From Circinella umbellata (taxonomy: Eukaryota > Mucoromycota > Mucoromycetes > Mucorales > Lichtheimiaceae), in contig JAIWNF010000052.1 of NCBI GenBank assembly GCA_025093555.1, forward strand, positions 62,001-126,000: a stretch of DNA of 64,000 nt, given 5' to 3'. Below, piece by piece: positions 35,804 to 46,594 of this stretch; within the stretch, counting starts at the first letter, position 1, and every line of letters begins with the position of its first letter. The notes beneath the pieces are model-generated. The model was not told where the DNA came from and made no database searches. It was given only the letters and a program-made list of their open reading frames with translations. Position numbers and translations under genes: made by a program.

Positions 35804-38800
35804 GTTTTACAACATCTTCGCTGATGGGCAGAAAAATCATTTACATTGCCCCTATTTTATTTTTAAGTCAGAAGTAAAAGAAAGCCTGTGAATAAAATAC
35901 ATCATTTTCAATTACTTGATAAAAAAAAACAAGTTCTTTTCAATCATATACTTAATTCTTTTACCACTGTGACCTCAAACTTGAAGAAGAACGTGGATGG
36001 ATAAAGTTGAATTAGGGGTAATATAAGAGTTTGCGTTCCTTAAGTCCCAAAGCCACCACACCAAACGTTGTGAAACTGTAAAAGTATGACTTTTTTATTT
36101 CATTATTTGCTATATCATATATTCCATGATGCCCCTGTTTAAATAATGGATTAATCTGTTGGAGAAGCTAAAATTTGTATATAAGACAAAAAAAATAAAA
36201 ACTCAAATGATAAGAAGTTAATTTTACATATTTAATGAAATTTAAACAATCGTGTGAATGATAGAGGAATTACATGATTATTTTCTAAGCCGGATATAAA
36301 AAGGTAATATTTCTGATACGCATAAAATGATGAAATGTATAGTTACTGAACAAGAAATGATAAGAATACCAATCTAAGTTATTCTATCTTTTATATATAA
36401 TAAGTTAGTAGCTTATACTAAAGAAATATACCTTGTGGCCGTACTCGAAAGAAAAAAGTTTCGCATGATATGTACAATCTTTTGAACTATTTTAAAAATA
36501 TAAAGATGAAGATTTTTACATAATAAAACTATGAATAAGATTTACTACGTAATCAATGCACAAATTTGTTCTGCATTGTTCGACACATTCTATATTCATT
36601 TATATCATAGAAACTAAAGGAAAATGTTCTAGCCATTAGTATATAAAAGCATGTTATTTTTATTATTACCGTTTTCGCCATGTCGTCAAGGCAATCGTCA
36701 TCGTCGAATCGTGGAAAACTGTATCGCTTGACCTCCAGTTGATCGTCCTACAAAAATGTCCTATCCTTACCCCCAACCAGATACAGCTTTCCATTTGCCT
36801 TGTTGATTGTATCTATATATTATAGCAATCTGAAAAAAAAATAAAGTAAAGAATTCTACTCACTCACACTCTTTCACTTCCAATCGGTCACTTAGACTCT
36901 TCACTTTCACATATTCACTCTCACATATTCACTCTCACTCCGTTGCTATCACCCGTTCACTTCCAGTTATTCACTTGCACCCATTCTCTTCGGTGTACTC
37001 ATATATAGAATTATCTTCTACGCATTCATGCACACACAGTTATTCACAGGTATATCGCTATGTTTTTAAAGAGACAATGTCTTTTTGTACATGTATACCA
37101 ATAATCACGATATTAGCCCTTTAGATGATGAAAGACGGATGGCACACAATATCTATCTATAATATCAAGATTAATTTAATATACTACCATCTATTTGAAC
37201 AGTATAATTTGATAGAATATTAAAAGAATAAGTGTTATTTCACATACTCAATGGCCACACTGATGATATACAAGAGATATGAAAAACAACAAGAATTGCC
37301 TTAAATTCTTTCTTTTCTTCCTGGTTTCTGTTTTTTTTTATATTCTTAATAAATCTAGCTTATTATGTTTTCTTTACTACATAATAGCAATCACATTGTG
37401 ATACTGGTAGATCAAATTGACAATAGCAAGAGTTCTTTATATATACTCACGGATTTAATCTATTATCGTTACCCTCATATATACGTAATCGATTTATTAA
37501 TCCTACGTATCGAAAAGTCTTGGGTGAAATTAATAAAGTTAGGAGTTTTTGTAAAAAGTAAATGAAAATTTTTTAAGAGTAACTGGCGTTAGGTAATATA
37601 AAATAATTAGAAGGACATAAACAGAAGTATAAAAATAAAAGTAAAGCATTTACGTGGAAGTATAAAGTACTGTTGTTGAAAGAAAAGCAGATTATGAAGA
37701 AAATAGTATTCACAAGTCTACGTAGTTTTCTGTATATGGTAAATGTTGAATCAATTTTGCTTCAAAGGAGTCTTACAAGACAGATAAACTAATTATCATG
37801 GTTTAGGTACATACACTAAAGCTCTCGGTTATTGTGGTACAGCTGGACAAGGTGCCAAAGAAAGTCTTTATTATGTGTCAAGCGTGCCAAAGGTGCCAAG
37901 AATTTTAAAAAACCAACTTGTACTTACAACGTAGAAGATCTACTTATTAATATCAGTGCACGTACTTGTTTCTGTGAATGATTCCATAGGTGTGTTACCG
38001 TTGGCGTACCTTGTAAATGATTGTAGTTAATCCTTCCAGTGACTGGAGCGAAAAGGGCCAGTATTACTGCTAGAACGAAAACAAAACAAAATAAAAATTA
38101 CCTTGATTTATTGGGTGGAGTAGCTGGTCCCATTTGTCAAGCTTGTGATTCAAATATACATATAACATAAAAAATAAATGTAATAACTCACTTGTCTTGA
38201 TGTACTAGTTTATAAAATTCGTTCGATTGCCCATTTGACAAGAGACGGAGTTGTATTACATGTATCTTTTTACTACTTTATTTACTGACGATTCTCCCTT
38301 GCCATGTCAGATTATTTTTCTTGTTCATCATTTTGAAGAACTGTATGGTAAAAATATAGGACTAGAATCTGTTATCTATTATATAATGTATCACTTCACC
38401 AAATTACTCTGTACATCGGCTTCAATAAGAGTTTTTCTTGAGGAACCAGACTGGACCAAAAAGGATCTCTACCATGCAGGCATCCGTTTGATTTGAGATA
38501 GGTATCATTAAACATACAGTCTGTGTTTTCAAAAGCATATAAGTATTGATTTAGAGAAGATCATGGTCATTAACGAGAATGATATAAAGCATGTCAGGAA
38601 CTATGCGTTATAGGATCCTAAGGGCTGGTGATACTATAGATAGAATTATGAATTCAGAAGAAAAGTGAACTATATGATAAAGATAGAGTGCCATAACGAG
38701 CAAAATGAAAAAAAAAAGAAGAGGGAAAATTTACTAAGCCCATCAATTACTACATTAATAAATAAATAATGTGAACAGAGTTGATGTGATTTTTTTATTA

Positions 38801-38902
38801 TCTACTTTTATATACAAATTTGTTATTTATTTATTTTATTTAGGTTGATAAAAGAGAAGGAAGATAAAAGGATATAAATTTATATAGCTTTTTTTTTTTA
38901 AT
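35804..38902. other. Gene-poor region with possible relics
   Basis: Three kilobases with no confident gene. At 37807-37980 a short frame after a possible splice acceptor reads GTYTKALGYCGTAGQG; after a one-base frame change it continues into a Cys-containing stretch (KKPTCTYNVEDLL, ARTCFCE), suggesting a decayed small Cys-rich protein gene. At 38251-38496 an 81-codon frame (ending DWTKKDLYHAGIRLI) has no recognisable family. Both are weak. The rest is simple AT-rich sequence. Confidence 0.3.
36860..36990. repeat. Degenerate TTCACT/TCACTC minisatellite
   Basis: A stretch rich in imperfect copies of TTCACTC, TTCACTTT and CATATTCACTCT, one strand being almost free of G. Two units of CACATATTCACTCT follow directly on each other near 36910-36940. 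It lies in a gene-poor region and is not part of any coding frame. Confidence 0.6.
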
Positions 38903-41254
38903 TTATGGTTCTCGTAGCATACCCAACCAAGCCATATGACTATATCTTGAAAGTATATCTGGTTGTTGTACTTTACGTTCTAATGTATTCATTGTTTCTG
39001 AGGACATATCACTTGTATAAATGACTGGTTTTTCATCTCTTGTACGATATAAAGCAACTGACAATTCTTTCATTTCAGTCTTTAGCGTATTATTCGATTG
39101 TATTTGTCGTCGTTGATTAAATAATGCTGCCACTGTATCTTTTCCAACATCCAAACAACCATGACCACGTAGAGTTAAAGATCGAAGATTTTTTAAATTC
39201 GCCAAAGCAACTACTTTATCATGCATAGGAACAGATGTTGATGAAAGCGTTAATTGTAATAATGTTTCTGAATGTTGTTGGGAAAATCGTTGAATTCCAT
39301 CGACAGTAATACTTGTAGCAATACATCCACTTAATTCCAATGTTTCAATATTATTCATTTTATTTCGCTTTTTCATGTCATGTTTATTGTATGCCTTCTT
39401 GTTGTGACCTTGAATAGCCCAAAGATGATTATCTGTAAAGTGATCAGTGGCTGAAATATATACATTTCGTAATGAAGGTGTCGATGTAAAGAATGTTTCT
39501 AATTTATTCACTGTGATTTCATCCATATTCAAAGATATGGAAAGTCGTTGTAGATGTTCCAATTGCATTAATGAATCCAATGTATCATCTGTTACTGAAT
39601 CCAATGTAATCCAACGAATAGATGGACATACACGAATCACTTTATCAACATATTTACATGGAGCATCTAATAATTCAAGTCGTTGTAATTGTGGTGCACC
39701 CAAAGTAGCTAATTGAATTAATGTTTGTGTTGCAGGTTGCATTAACATGGATAATCTAAACATTTCCAATGTACGATGACTTGTTTCAACAAGTTGTGCA
39801 AGTTGATTATCGACTTTATGTGTGATATTGGGAAAATAAGCAAGTTGTTTAAGTCGTAAACGATGATGATGCTGATGCATTGAAAAAGTGTTGTTGTGAT
39901 TCATGTTCGTATTGGTCATGGTGTTTGTTATATGTTGATCTTCTTCCATTAATCCATTTCCATAATGAAAAGTATGTAAATAAGGACAAGAACGTTCCAC
40001 AAGTGCAATTAAATCAGCATCCTCTCCTTCATGTTTATCCGCATCAATAGCAAGATGTTTAAGATTTGAACAGTGAGGTAATAATTGAGGTAAATAAGTT
40101 AAAGTAAGATGGCAAGCAATATTTAAATGGGTGAGAGCAAGTGGTTGTGTTGGTTCATTGGAAAGTTTAAGAGTTGGATAAGGTCGATCATAAAAATTAT
40201 AATACCAACGTCGATCTCCAATATGGTGAATATAAGTTAAATCAGTAAGATGATTACTACAAATATCAAATATATCATGAAATAATCCTTCCGTTTCAGT
40301 GGTATCTTCTGCATCGGCTTGTGTATCAGTTAATTGAATAGATTTGATTTGTTTGTTCATCTGTAAGAAATGACGCCACGATGATCGATTGATACTTGAA
40401 TTGGATATATCTATAAATCAGCTGATTAATTTCATTATCTTTTTTTTTCATTATATGTATACTAGTAACTATAATAACTTACTAATAGATTCAATATGAC
40501 ACCAATTATAATCGACAAGACGATGCAATACATCTTGATTTTTTTTTATATCAGATAAAGTTAATCGACGTACATGTTGACTAGCAACCAAACCAATTTT
40601 ATCCAATAATGAAGGTAACAAATGAATATCTTGCCACATGACAGGACTGTCAAGTAAATAATCACGAAGATCTTTACAACAAGCAGAAAAATTGAATCGA
40701 TCCATAATTGATAGTTTTGCCATGATTTCACAAATAATATCATAAGGTAAAATATGAATGATTCTTGTATTTCGTTGACGGATTTCTTGAGTTATTTGAT
40801 TTTTACATGTTACCAATTGAGAATATTTTGGATCCTTTTTGGAAATATGATCAATACCATTTTGATACATTTGACTTGCATCTGCTAACTGATGCTGTAT
40901 AACATGAAGTATATTTCCTCCCACTAAATAACCATCAGCTAAAGTTGGATCCGCTATCGTAGCACGTTGTGCATCTTGTAAAGCTTGTTGATAATTCCCG
41001 AGTTGCTCATAAACAATAGCTCGTCGCAAATAGATTTTTCCAATAAGTTTTCCTTGAATTTGTTCAATGACATGATCATAAAGTGAAATGGCATCAACAT
41101 ATTTGGAATTGGTATAAGCAAGTTGACCCCGATGACACACGTCTTGTAGATAATTGAATTCAAGTTCTTTGGTTTGTTGAATAATAATATTATTATTATT
41201 TAAATGAGTTGTTGTTGCAGTTGTTGTTATATCGTTATTTAAAGTAGTTTCCAT
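38903..41254 (-). CDS. TPR + F-box + LRR protein, Pof3/Dia2-like
   Basis: Probable SCF ubiquitin-ligase receptor of the Pof3/Dia2 type, which in yeasts acts on chromatin at replication forks and in genome stability. Two exons, 41254-40483 and 40410-38903, give 759 aa. Order of parts: TPR repeats at residues about 35-150 (YLQDVCHRGQLAYTNSKYVD, KIYLRRAIVYEQLGNYQQAL, ADGYLVGGNILHVI), an F-box at about 180-225 (HILPYDIICEIMAKLSIMD, then CCKDLRDYLLDSPVMW) and a long LRR region (LKHLAIDADKH, LQRLSISLNMD, LRSLTLRGHGCLDVG). This TPR-F-box-LRR order is what sets Pof3/Dia2 apart from ordinary F-box/LRR proteins. I start at METTLNND (41254); the frame is open 17 codons further through an AC repeat that would encode CVCVCV, which I regard as 5' leader. 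Confidence 0.87.
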
Positions 41255-42786
41255 ATCACTTGTGTTATAAACACACACACACACACATACACAGAAAACA
41301 CTCAATTAAAAGAAAAAAGAAAAGTCAAACGAATATAGGAAAACAAAAGGCTTCTATTCAATTCTTGGTAAATCGAAAATTTATTTTTCACACATTAAAA
41401 GGGTCTCACTGGTCTTTGATAATAGTTTCCCCACGCGCGCACCCCGAAAAAAAGAAGTTAATGTGTTTAATTGGTTCACTAAAGCTACACTAAAACATTT
41501 TCACCCTCCCACCCCCCAGGCCGCCCCCCTTTTTTTTTTTATGTTTGTACAAATCTAATAACTATCACCTTTTTTTTAAAAAAAGGAAGAGAGAGAGCGA
41601 AAGAGAGAGAGGGAAAATTATCGGTGTCTCTATATTTGGTTTATGATCTGATTGAAAAAGTTATACAACAACCTAAACGGAGAAAGTAAGCTGTGTTAAG
41701 ATGATCGGATATTATAATGATCGTCATTGATAATACTAGTAACTTAAAAAAACCATTATATCATTATATCAGGGATCATTATCATTCTTAATCGATTTGC
41801 TTATTATTATTATTATTATTAATAACAAAAAAGGCTTCTTTCTACTCTCGTCACAATTAATAAGTCGGGTGTTTTTTATTTTTAAAAAGGAGAAAGAGGG
41901 AGAGAAAAAGAAAAAAAAAAGTGGCTTTTACAAGTGTTAATAAGTTGCATATGAACTAATTAAAATAATATTGGATCATAATAAAACACACACACATTAC
42001 ACACAAAACACAAATACTCAAGTACACACTTATAACTTGTTAAACCATGCAAGAACCAAACAGCAAACAGGGGGGGGGGATTTCGCGGGTAACCCTTCAG
42101 TTACATTATAATGAGTGTGTGTGTGTGTGTGTGCGTGTGTGACTCTTTGCTGCATAGAGCAATTATAGAGAGCAAGAGCAATTTTATATGATTGGTTATG
42201 CCTTTTAGTTACCAGTTTTAAAGCCCGTCAAATGACCGCGTGTCTGCCTGCAAAAAAAAAAAAAAAAAAAAAAAACCGCTTGCGCGGCCTAACACTGCCT
42301 CTGCCTGCTTCTAACACTCACACACCTTTTTTTTTTTTTTCTTACCACTCTCCACCACTTACTCTACACTACACACACACACACAGTCAGCGTACACTTT
42401 CTGCTGAGGATAATAATATAAGGTGAGTTATATATATATAAGATATAACCATTTTTTTTTCTTTTTTTTTTTTTTTTTGCGTGCTGGCCCATATAAAAAA
42501 AAATTCAATATTTTTTTTCTTTTTGGTGCCTTAACTTATTACCTATCGACAATACAAAAAAACCTATAAACCCTTTTATTTTTCTTACCTTTTTTCTTAA
42601 CCTCAATCGCGTTTGAAACATACTACCCTAAAGACTTTTTTTTTTCTCTTTCTCTCTTTTTTTCTCTCTATCACACACACACTCTCTCTCTTATGAACAT
42701 GAAAAACAACCAAATGACCTTTAGGATCATTTGAAATGAAAATGAGGGAAAATGGCTCATCCGTCTTTTTTGGGCTATAATATAGA
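41255..42786. promoter_or_regulatory. Divergent spacer full of simple repeats, F-box / HMG genes
   Basis: Bidirectional promoter region between the Pof3-like gene (-) and NHP6 (+). It contains an AC repeat (41270-41288), a GT repeat (42115-42140), poly-A of about 24 (42252-42275), several T runs of 10-15 and pyrimidine-rich tracts (42630-42690) just before the HMG gene start. The C/T-rich leader just upstream of the start fits a highly expressed fungal promoter. No gene is seen. Confidence 0.5.
42252..42275. repeat. Poly-A tract of about 24 bases
   Basis: Uninterrupted A run in the divergent promoter, flanked by a pyrimidine-rich and CA-rich sequence. Such dA:dT tracts usually exclude nucleosomes. 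Confidence 0.85.
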
Positions 42787-43338
42787 ATGCCTAAGGATAC
42801 TACTAAAGTAAGCAAGCGTGCCACCAAGGAAGAAGGCAAGCAACGTCGTGCCAAGAAGGATAAGAGTGGACCTAAGCGTGGTTTGTCTGCATACATGTTT
42901 TTCTCTCAAGAAAACCGTGCTCAAATCAAGGAAGATAATCCTGATGCTAGCTTCGGTATGTATATATATATAAAGAAAAAAAACGCGTGGATTAAAGGAT
43001 AAAATATTAATAGATAAAATTTAGGTACCATTGGTAAACTTTTGGGTGACAAGTGGAAGAAAATGACTGATGATGATAAGGCTGTAAGTATTATTATTCC
43101 TCCCCAGAACCGCAAAAAAAAAAAAAGTTTTGTAACATAATAAGCCCCTAATAATAATAATAATTTGTTTTTTTTTTCATCGATTCTAGCCCTATGTTGC
43201 CAAGGCTAATACCGATAAAGAACGTTATGAAGCCGAAAAGAAAGCTTATGCTGGTAAGTAAAAATTTATATATATATATTCTATATAAATCAAATAAGAG
43301 GACTAACTGATTATTTGTTATAATAATTAGGAAAATAA
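42787..43338 (+). CDS. NHP6: HMG-box non-histone chromosomal protein, NHP6 type
   Basis: Small abundant chromatin protein that bends DNA without sequence preference and helps FACT reorganise nucleosomes. Four exons, 42787-42955, 43025-43083, 43190-43253 and 43331-43338, give 99 aa. A basic N-terminal arm ([17 protein letters not shown]) precedes one HMG box at about residues 28-97: [44 protein letters not shown]. The length matches yeast Nhp6 proteins (93-99 aa). The last intron is curious: spliced or unspliced, the protein ends in the same three residues AGK and a stop (43336-43338 or 43259-43261). Identification is secure from the box motifs. Confidence 0.96.
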
Positions 43339-43603
43339 AAAAAAAAGATTCAAACAAATAACATTTGCATAACATTAAAGAAGAGTTTTTTCTTTCTTTC
43401 CTTCATTATTATACAAAATGTTCTCTAACTCTCTCTAACTCTTTCTCTCTCTCTCTCTCTCTTGCACACAAGTACACACATACATATAAGCAAAAACATA
43501 TTATTCTTTCCCCATTATATTTACTTTCTGTATTCTTTTCTTCAAGTATCATTTTTCTTTCAATTCTATTTTTTTTTTACTTGTTTTCCTTTATATAATT
43601 TTT

Positions 43604-45801
43604 TTATGGAAGCATTGCTTCAAATAAACTGTTGGCTTCCTGGAAATCATTGTGAACTACATTAATTAACCAATATCGTTCTCCAATATCTCGAAGAAGT
43701 TGTGCAGTTTTACTATCAGGTGCATATTGTTGTTCCCATTCCTTCCATAATCCATAGGCTTCTTCCTATATATACATATATAATTTATTTGATTGTAAAT
43801 CAAAACCAAATAATAATCCAGTATAAATATATATTTATAAAAAAAAAAAGATTTACCTTCCAAGATTCAAAACTAACTCGTTCAATAATGGTAGGTTGAA
43901 CAATTTCTTTACCAGGAAATACACCCCAAGTAACCGCATTTTGTGCTTCAGCATCATTGACATTAGTAATAAAATCACCTTTTTGATTAGAAGCATAAAA
44001 AGTAACAAAGGGGTCCTTTCTCAAGCGTTCTAATAATCCATTTAATTGTTTGTCAGATACAAAACACTCTAAAAATGCTTTTTGATATACATATCCATTG
44101 GCAGGCCCCCATCCATAAACAGGATCTCGACTTGAAACACCATTCACTACAGGTTGTGAACCTACTGTCCAATAACCATTTCGATTCATTTGAATTAATT
44201 GTTGTTGAATAGTATCTGTTTCAGTTTGTAAAGGTTCTTCACACCATGGTAAAGTATTCAATTGACCGAGAATATATTTTTCAAAAAGTTGTGTAATATC
44301 TTCAGGAGTAGTTGGATAACCCCATTTGGCAGCTGCTTTTGATGTCTGTCATATATTAAATAATTAATTTCAAAAGTTATCCCACTTTAATTATATATAT
44401 ATTTCCTTACCGGCAATGGTTGAGTTCCTAAATAAGTATTTTCACCAAATGCAGGAGATCGAGCATCACCATAACGACCATTAGGAAACTCATCCCAATT
44501 TTCAATATGAGATGGATCACGGATAGTCACCCAAGGTACTTTTTTCTATAAAAAAAAAATATAAAGATTTATAAATACTTTTCCCTGTTTTTTTTTAAAT
44601 ATATTTTTGAAAAAAGGGAAAATTACCAAATCATTGACAGGAGCTTGTTTTGGTGCAACATTTAACTTTTCCAAAATTAATTTAGCTGAACGTTCTAAAT
44701 TCAATGTTGAAATATGAATACCACTTATTCCTAAATCACTTTTTTGAATTTGTTGAATCATATCTACTGCTAAATCAACACCATAATCCTTGACTTTTTG
44801 ATCATCTCCCTAATATATATATGTATGTAAATATAGGTTCAAAGAAAAATTACAGTCCCTTTCTTCTTTACCTTGATATCATCTAATGCTTCTAAAATAG
44901 GTTTTGGTACTTGAATATCACATAAATTAATAATGCGACGGAAACTTTGATAAGTAGGAATAGGCATTATACTGGGTACAATAGGTACATGAATACCCAT
45001 TGTACGACAAGATTGAACCCATTCTGTAAACGTATCAACATCATAAAACAATTGAGTCATGATAAAATCTGCACCACAATCCACTTTTTCTTTAAGGTAT
45101 TTTAAATCTTGTGTTTTATCAGGTGTATCTAAATGTCCTTCTGGATAACCTGCTACACCAATACAAAAGTAATCACCATACTGTTGTCTAATATAGGTTA
45201 CTAAATCGGATGCATGGGTGAATCCTTGATCGCATGGTGTCCAATATTCTTGATCGCGTGGTGCATCGCCTCGAAGTGCAAGAATATTTTGTATACCAGC
45301 AGCTTTTGCATCCTAAATACAATGTAAATAATTAATAGTTGAGTCCTATTGATTTATCTTTTCTGTTAAAAAAAAAAAAAGGGTAGAATACAATACCTCA
45401 AGTGCACGGTCTATTTTGTCTTTACCCATGTTGGTACAAGTTAAATGCATGAGTGTTTCAAAACCATAAACACTTTGTGCTGTTGAACACACTTCGAGTG
45501 TACGTTCTTGTGTAGAACCACCAGCACCCCAAGTACAAGCAATAAAATCAGGTTCAAACCGTGCCATGCGACCCATTCGGTCGAATAAATTAGCAAGACC
45601 CTAATGGTTTAATAAATATATATATATACATATATAGATTCTTAAGTATATGAAAAAAAAAGACCGCGTAAAAAAAAAAAAAAGAAAATAATAAAATAAA
45701 GGTGTGTTTCATACAGCGTCCGTCTTTGGAGGAAAGAATTCAAATGAATAACTCAATCGTTTTTCGTCATGAGCTTGTTGTAGTTTTTGAGTGATTTTCA
45801 T
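43604..45801 (-). CDS. MET13: Methylenetetrahydrofolate reductase
   Basis: Reduces 5,10-methylenetetrahydrofolate to 5-methyltetrahydrofolate, the methyl donor for methionine synthesis; cytosolic FAD enzyme. Seven exons: 45801-45715, 45600-45397, 45312-44872, 44809-44627, 44545-44411, 44345-43857 and 43765-43604, all in phase 0, giving 566 aa. The catalytic TIM barrel (residues 1-300) shows SYSFEFFPPKTDA, FIACTWGAGGSTQERTLE, NILALRGDAPRD and DFIMTQLFYDVDTF, the family hallmarks. The C-terminal domain has PWVTIRDPSHIENWDEFP, NGRYGDARSPAFGE and VYGWGPANGYVYQKAF, as in eukaryotic MTHFRs. S. cerevisiae has two, Met12 and Met13; the symbol here is by analogy and paralogue identity is not settled. 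It converges on NHP6 with about 265 nt between stops. Confidence 0.96.
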
Positions 45802-46000
45802 ATTACGAAAAAAAAAAAAAGAAAAAAGAAAAAAGAGGTTGGTCTGTATATGTAATTTAATCCAACTTCAAACTTTAAAAAACTTAAGATCATCTCGATT
45901 TTTCCACTGGCCTCTTTTTTGTCGCAACTTTAAAAAAAAAAAGGTTGACAGGTCGAAAATATATTTATATTTTTTTAATAAATGAAATAAAAAAAGGGAT

Positions 46001-46524
46001 TTATCTTTTTTTATAATGATCGTTATTACTATTGTGATTCCTGTTTTTAGTTAGTTTACTACTATCATTCTTATTGTCTCTAGATGGTTTACGAAATGAT
46101 TTTTGTCGTTCACCCATTGCCTTGTATCTATTTTCTTCTTGTCTTTGCGCAATTTCATGTGTAGGTATAAATTTGGATTTTAATATACGTCGTACGGCTT
46201 CTTGTGAAATTGTAAACTTTTCAGATAATGCCGGTATATCATAGTGTTCGGGTGACTACATAATTAATTCAGTCGTTACTATGGTAACAAAGATAAATAG
46301 GGGCGGGGGAGGACCAGCTTTTGAAATTTATTGTTATTATTTACCATGGCATAAAGATCACGTAGTTGATTCATAGCAATACGAGATAAACGTTTTTTAG
46401 GTTGCCATTTACTTTGTTGTTCATTTGACATGTTTCTTTTTATACAATGATTAATTCCATTTCTTGATTTTTGTTGACATAATAATCGAAAACAGCCATT
46501 GAATCGTTGTTGTATGGATTGCAT
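46001..46524 (-). CDS. Neugrin/Rrg9-like mitochondrial protein
   Basis: Two exons, 46524-46345 and 46255-46001, give a basic protein of 144 aa. The core at residues about 38-95 (KWQPKKRLSRIAMNQLRDLY, ALSEKFTISQEAVRRILKSK) matches the neugrin/Rrg9 pattern: a conserved K+L-S---M--LR-LH/Y segment, then a helix-turn-helix-like 'F-IS-EAVRRILKSKF' segment. Rrg9 is needed for mitochondrial genome maintenance in yeast; neugrin acts in mitoribosomal RNA stability in animals. The N-terminus (MQSIQQRFNGCFRLLCQQKS) could be a mitochondrial presequence. The tail is Asn/Lys-rich and disordered. It sits in a run of four minus-strand genes, two of them mitochondrial. Family call is by motif. Confidence 0.82.
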
Positions 46525-46594
46525 AATAAAAAAAAAGGTTTTTTTTTGGTTTAGAGAGAGGAGGGTTAAAAAAAACACCGACTATCTATATTTA

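Noticed and set aside
41255..41305. Longer N-terminus of the Pof3-like protein starting at 41305
   Set aside because: The extra 17 codons translate an AC microsatellite (CVCVCV) and are better explained as untranslated leader; the METTLNND start is preferred.
43365..43863. Plus-strand frames beyond NHP6 (43365-43665)
   Set aside because: They consist of CT- and T-rich repeat translation (SLSLSLA) and overlap the 3' end of the MTHFR gene.
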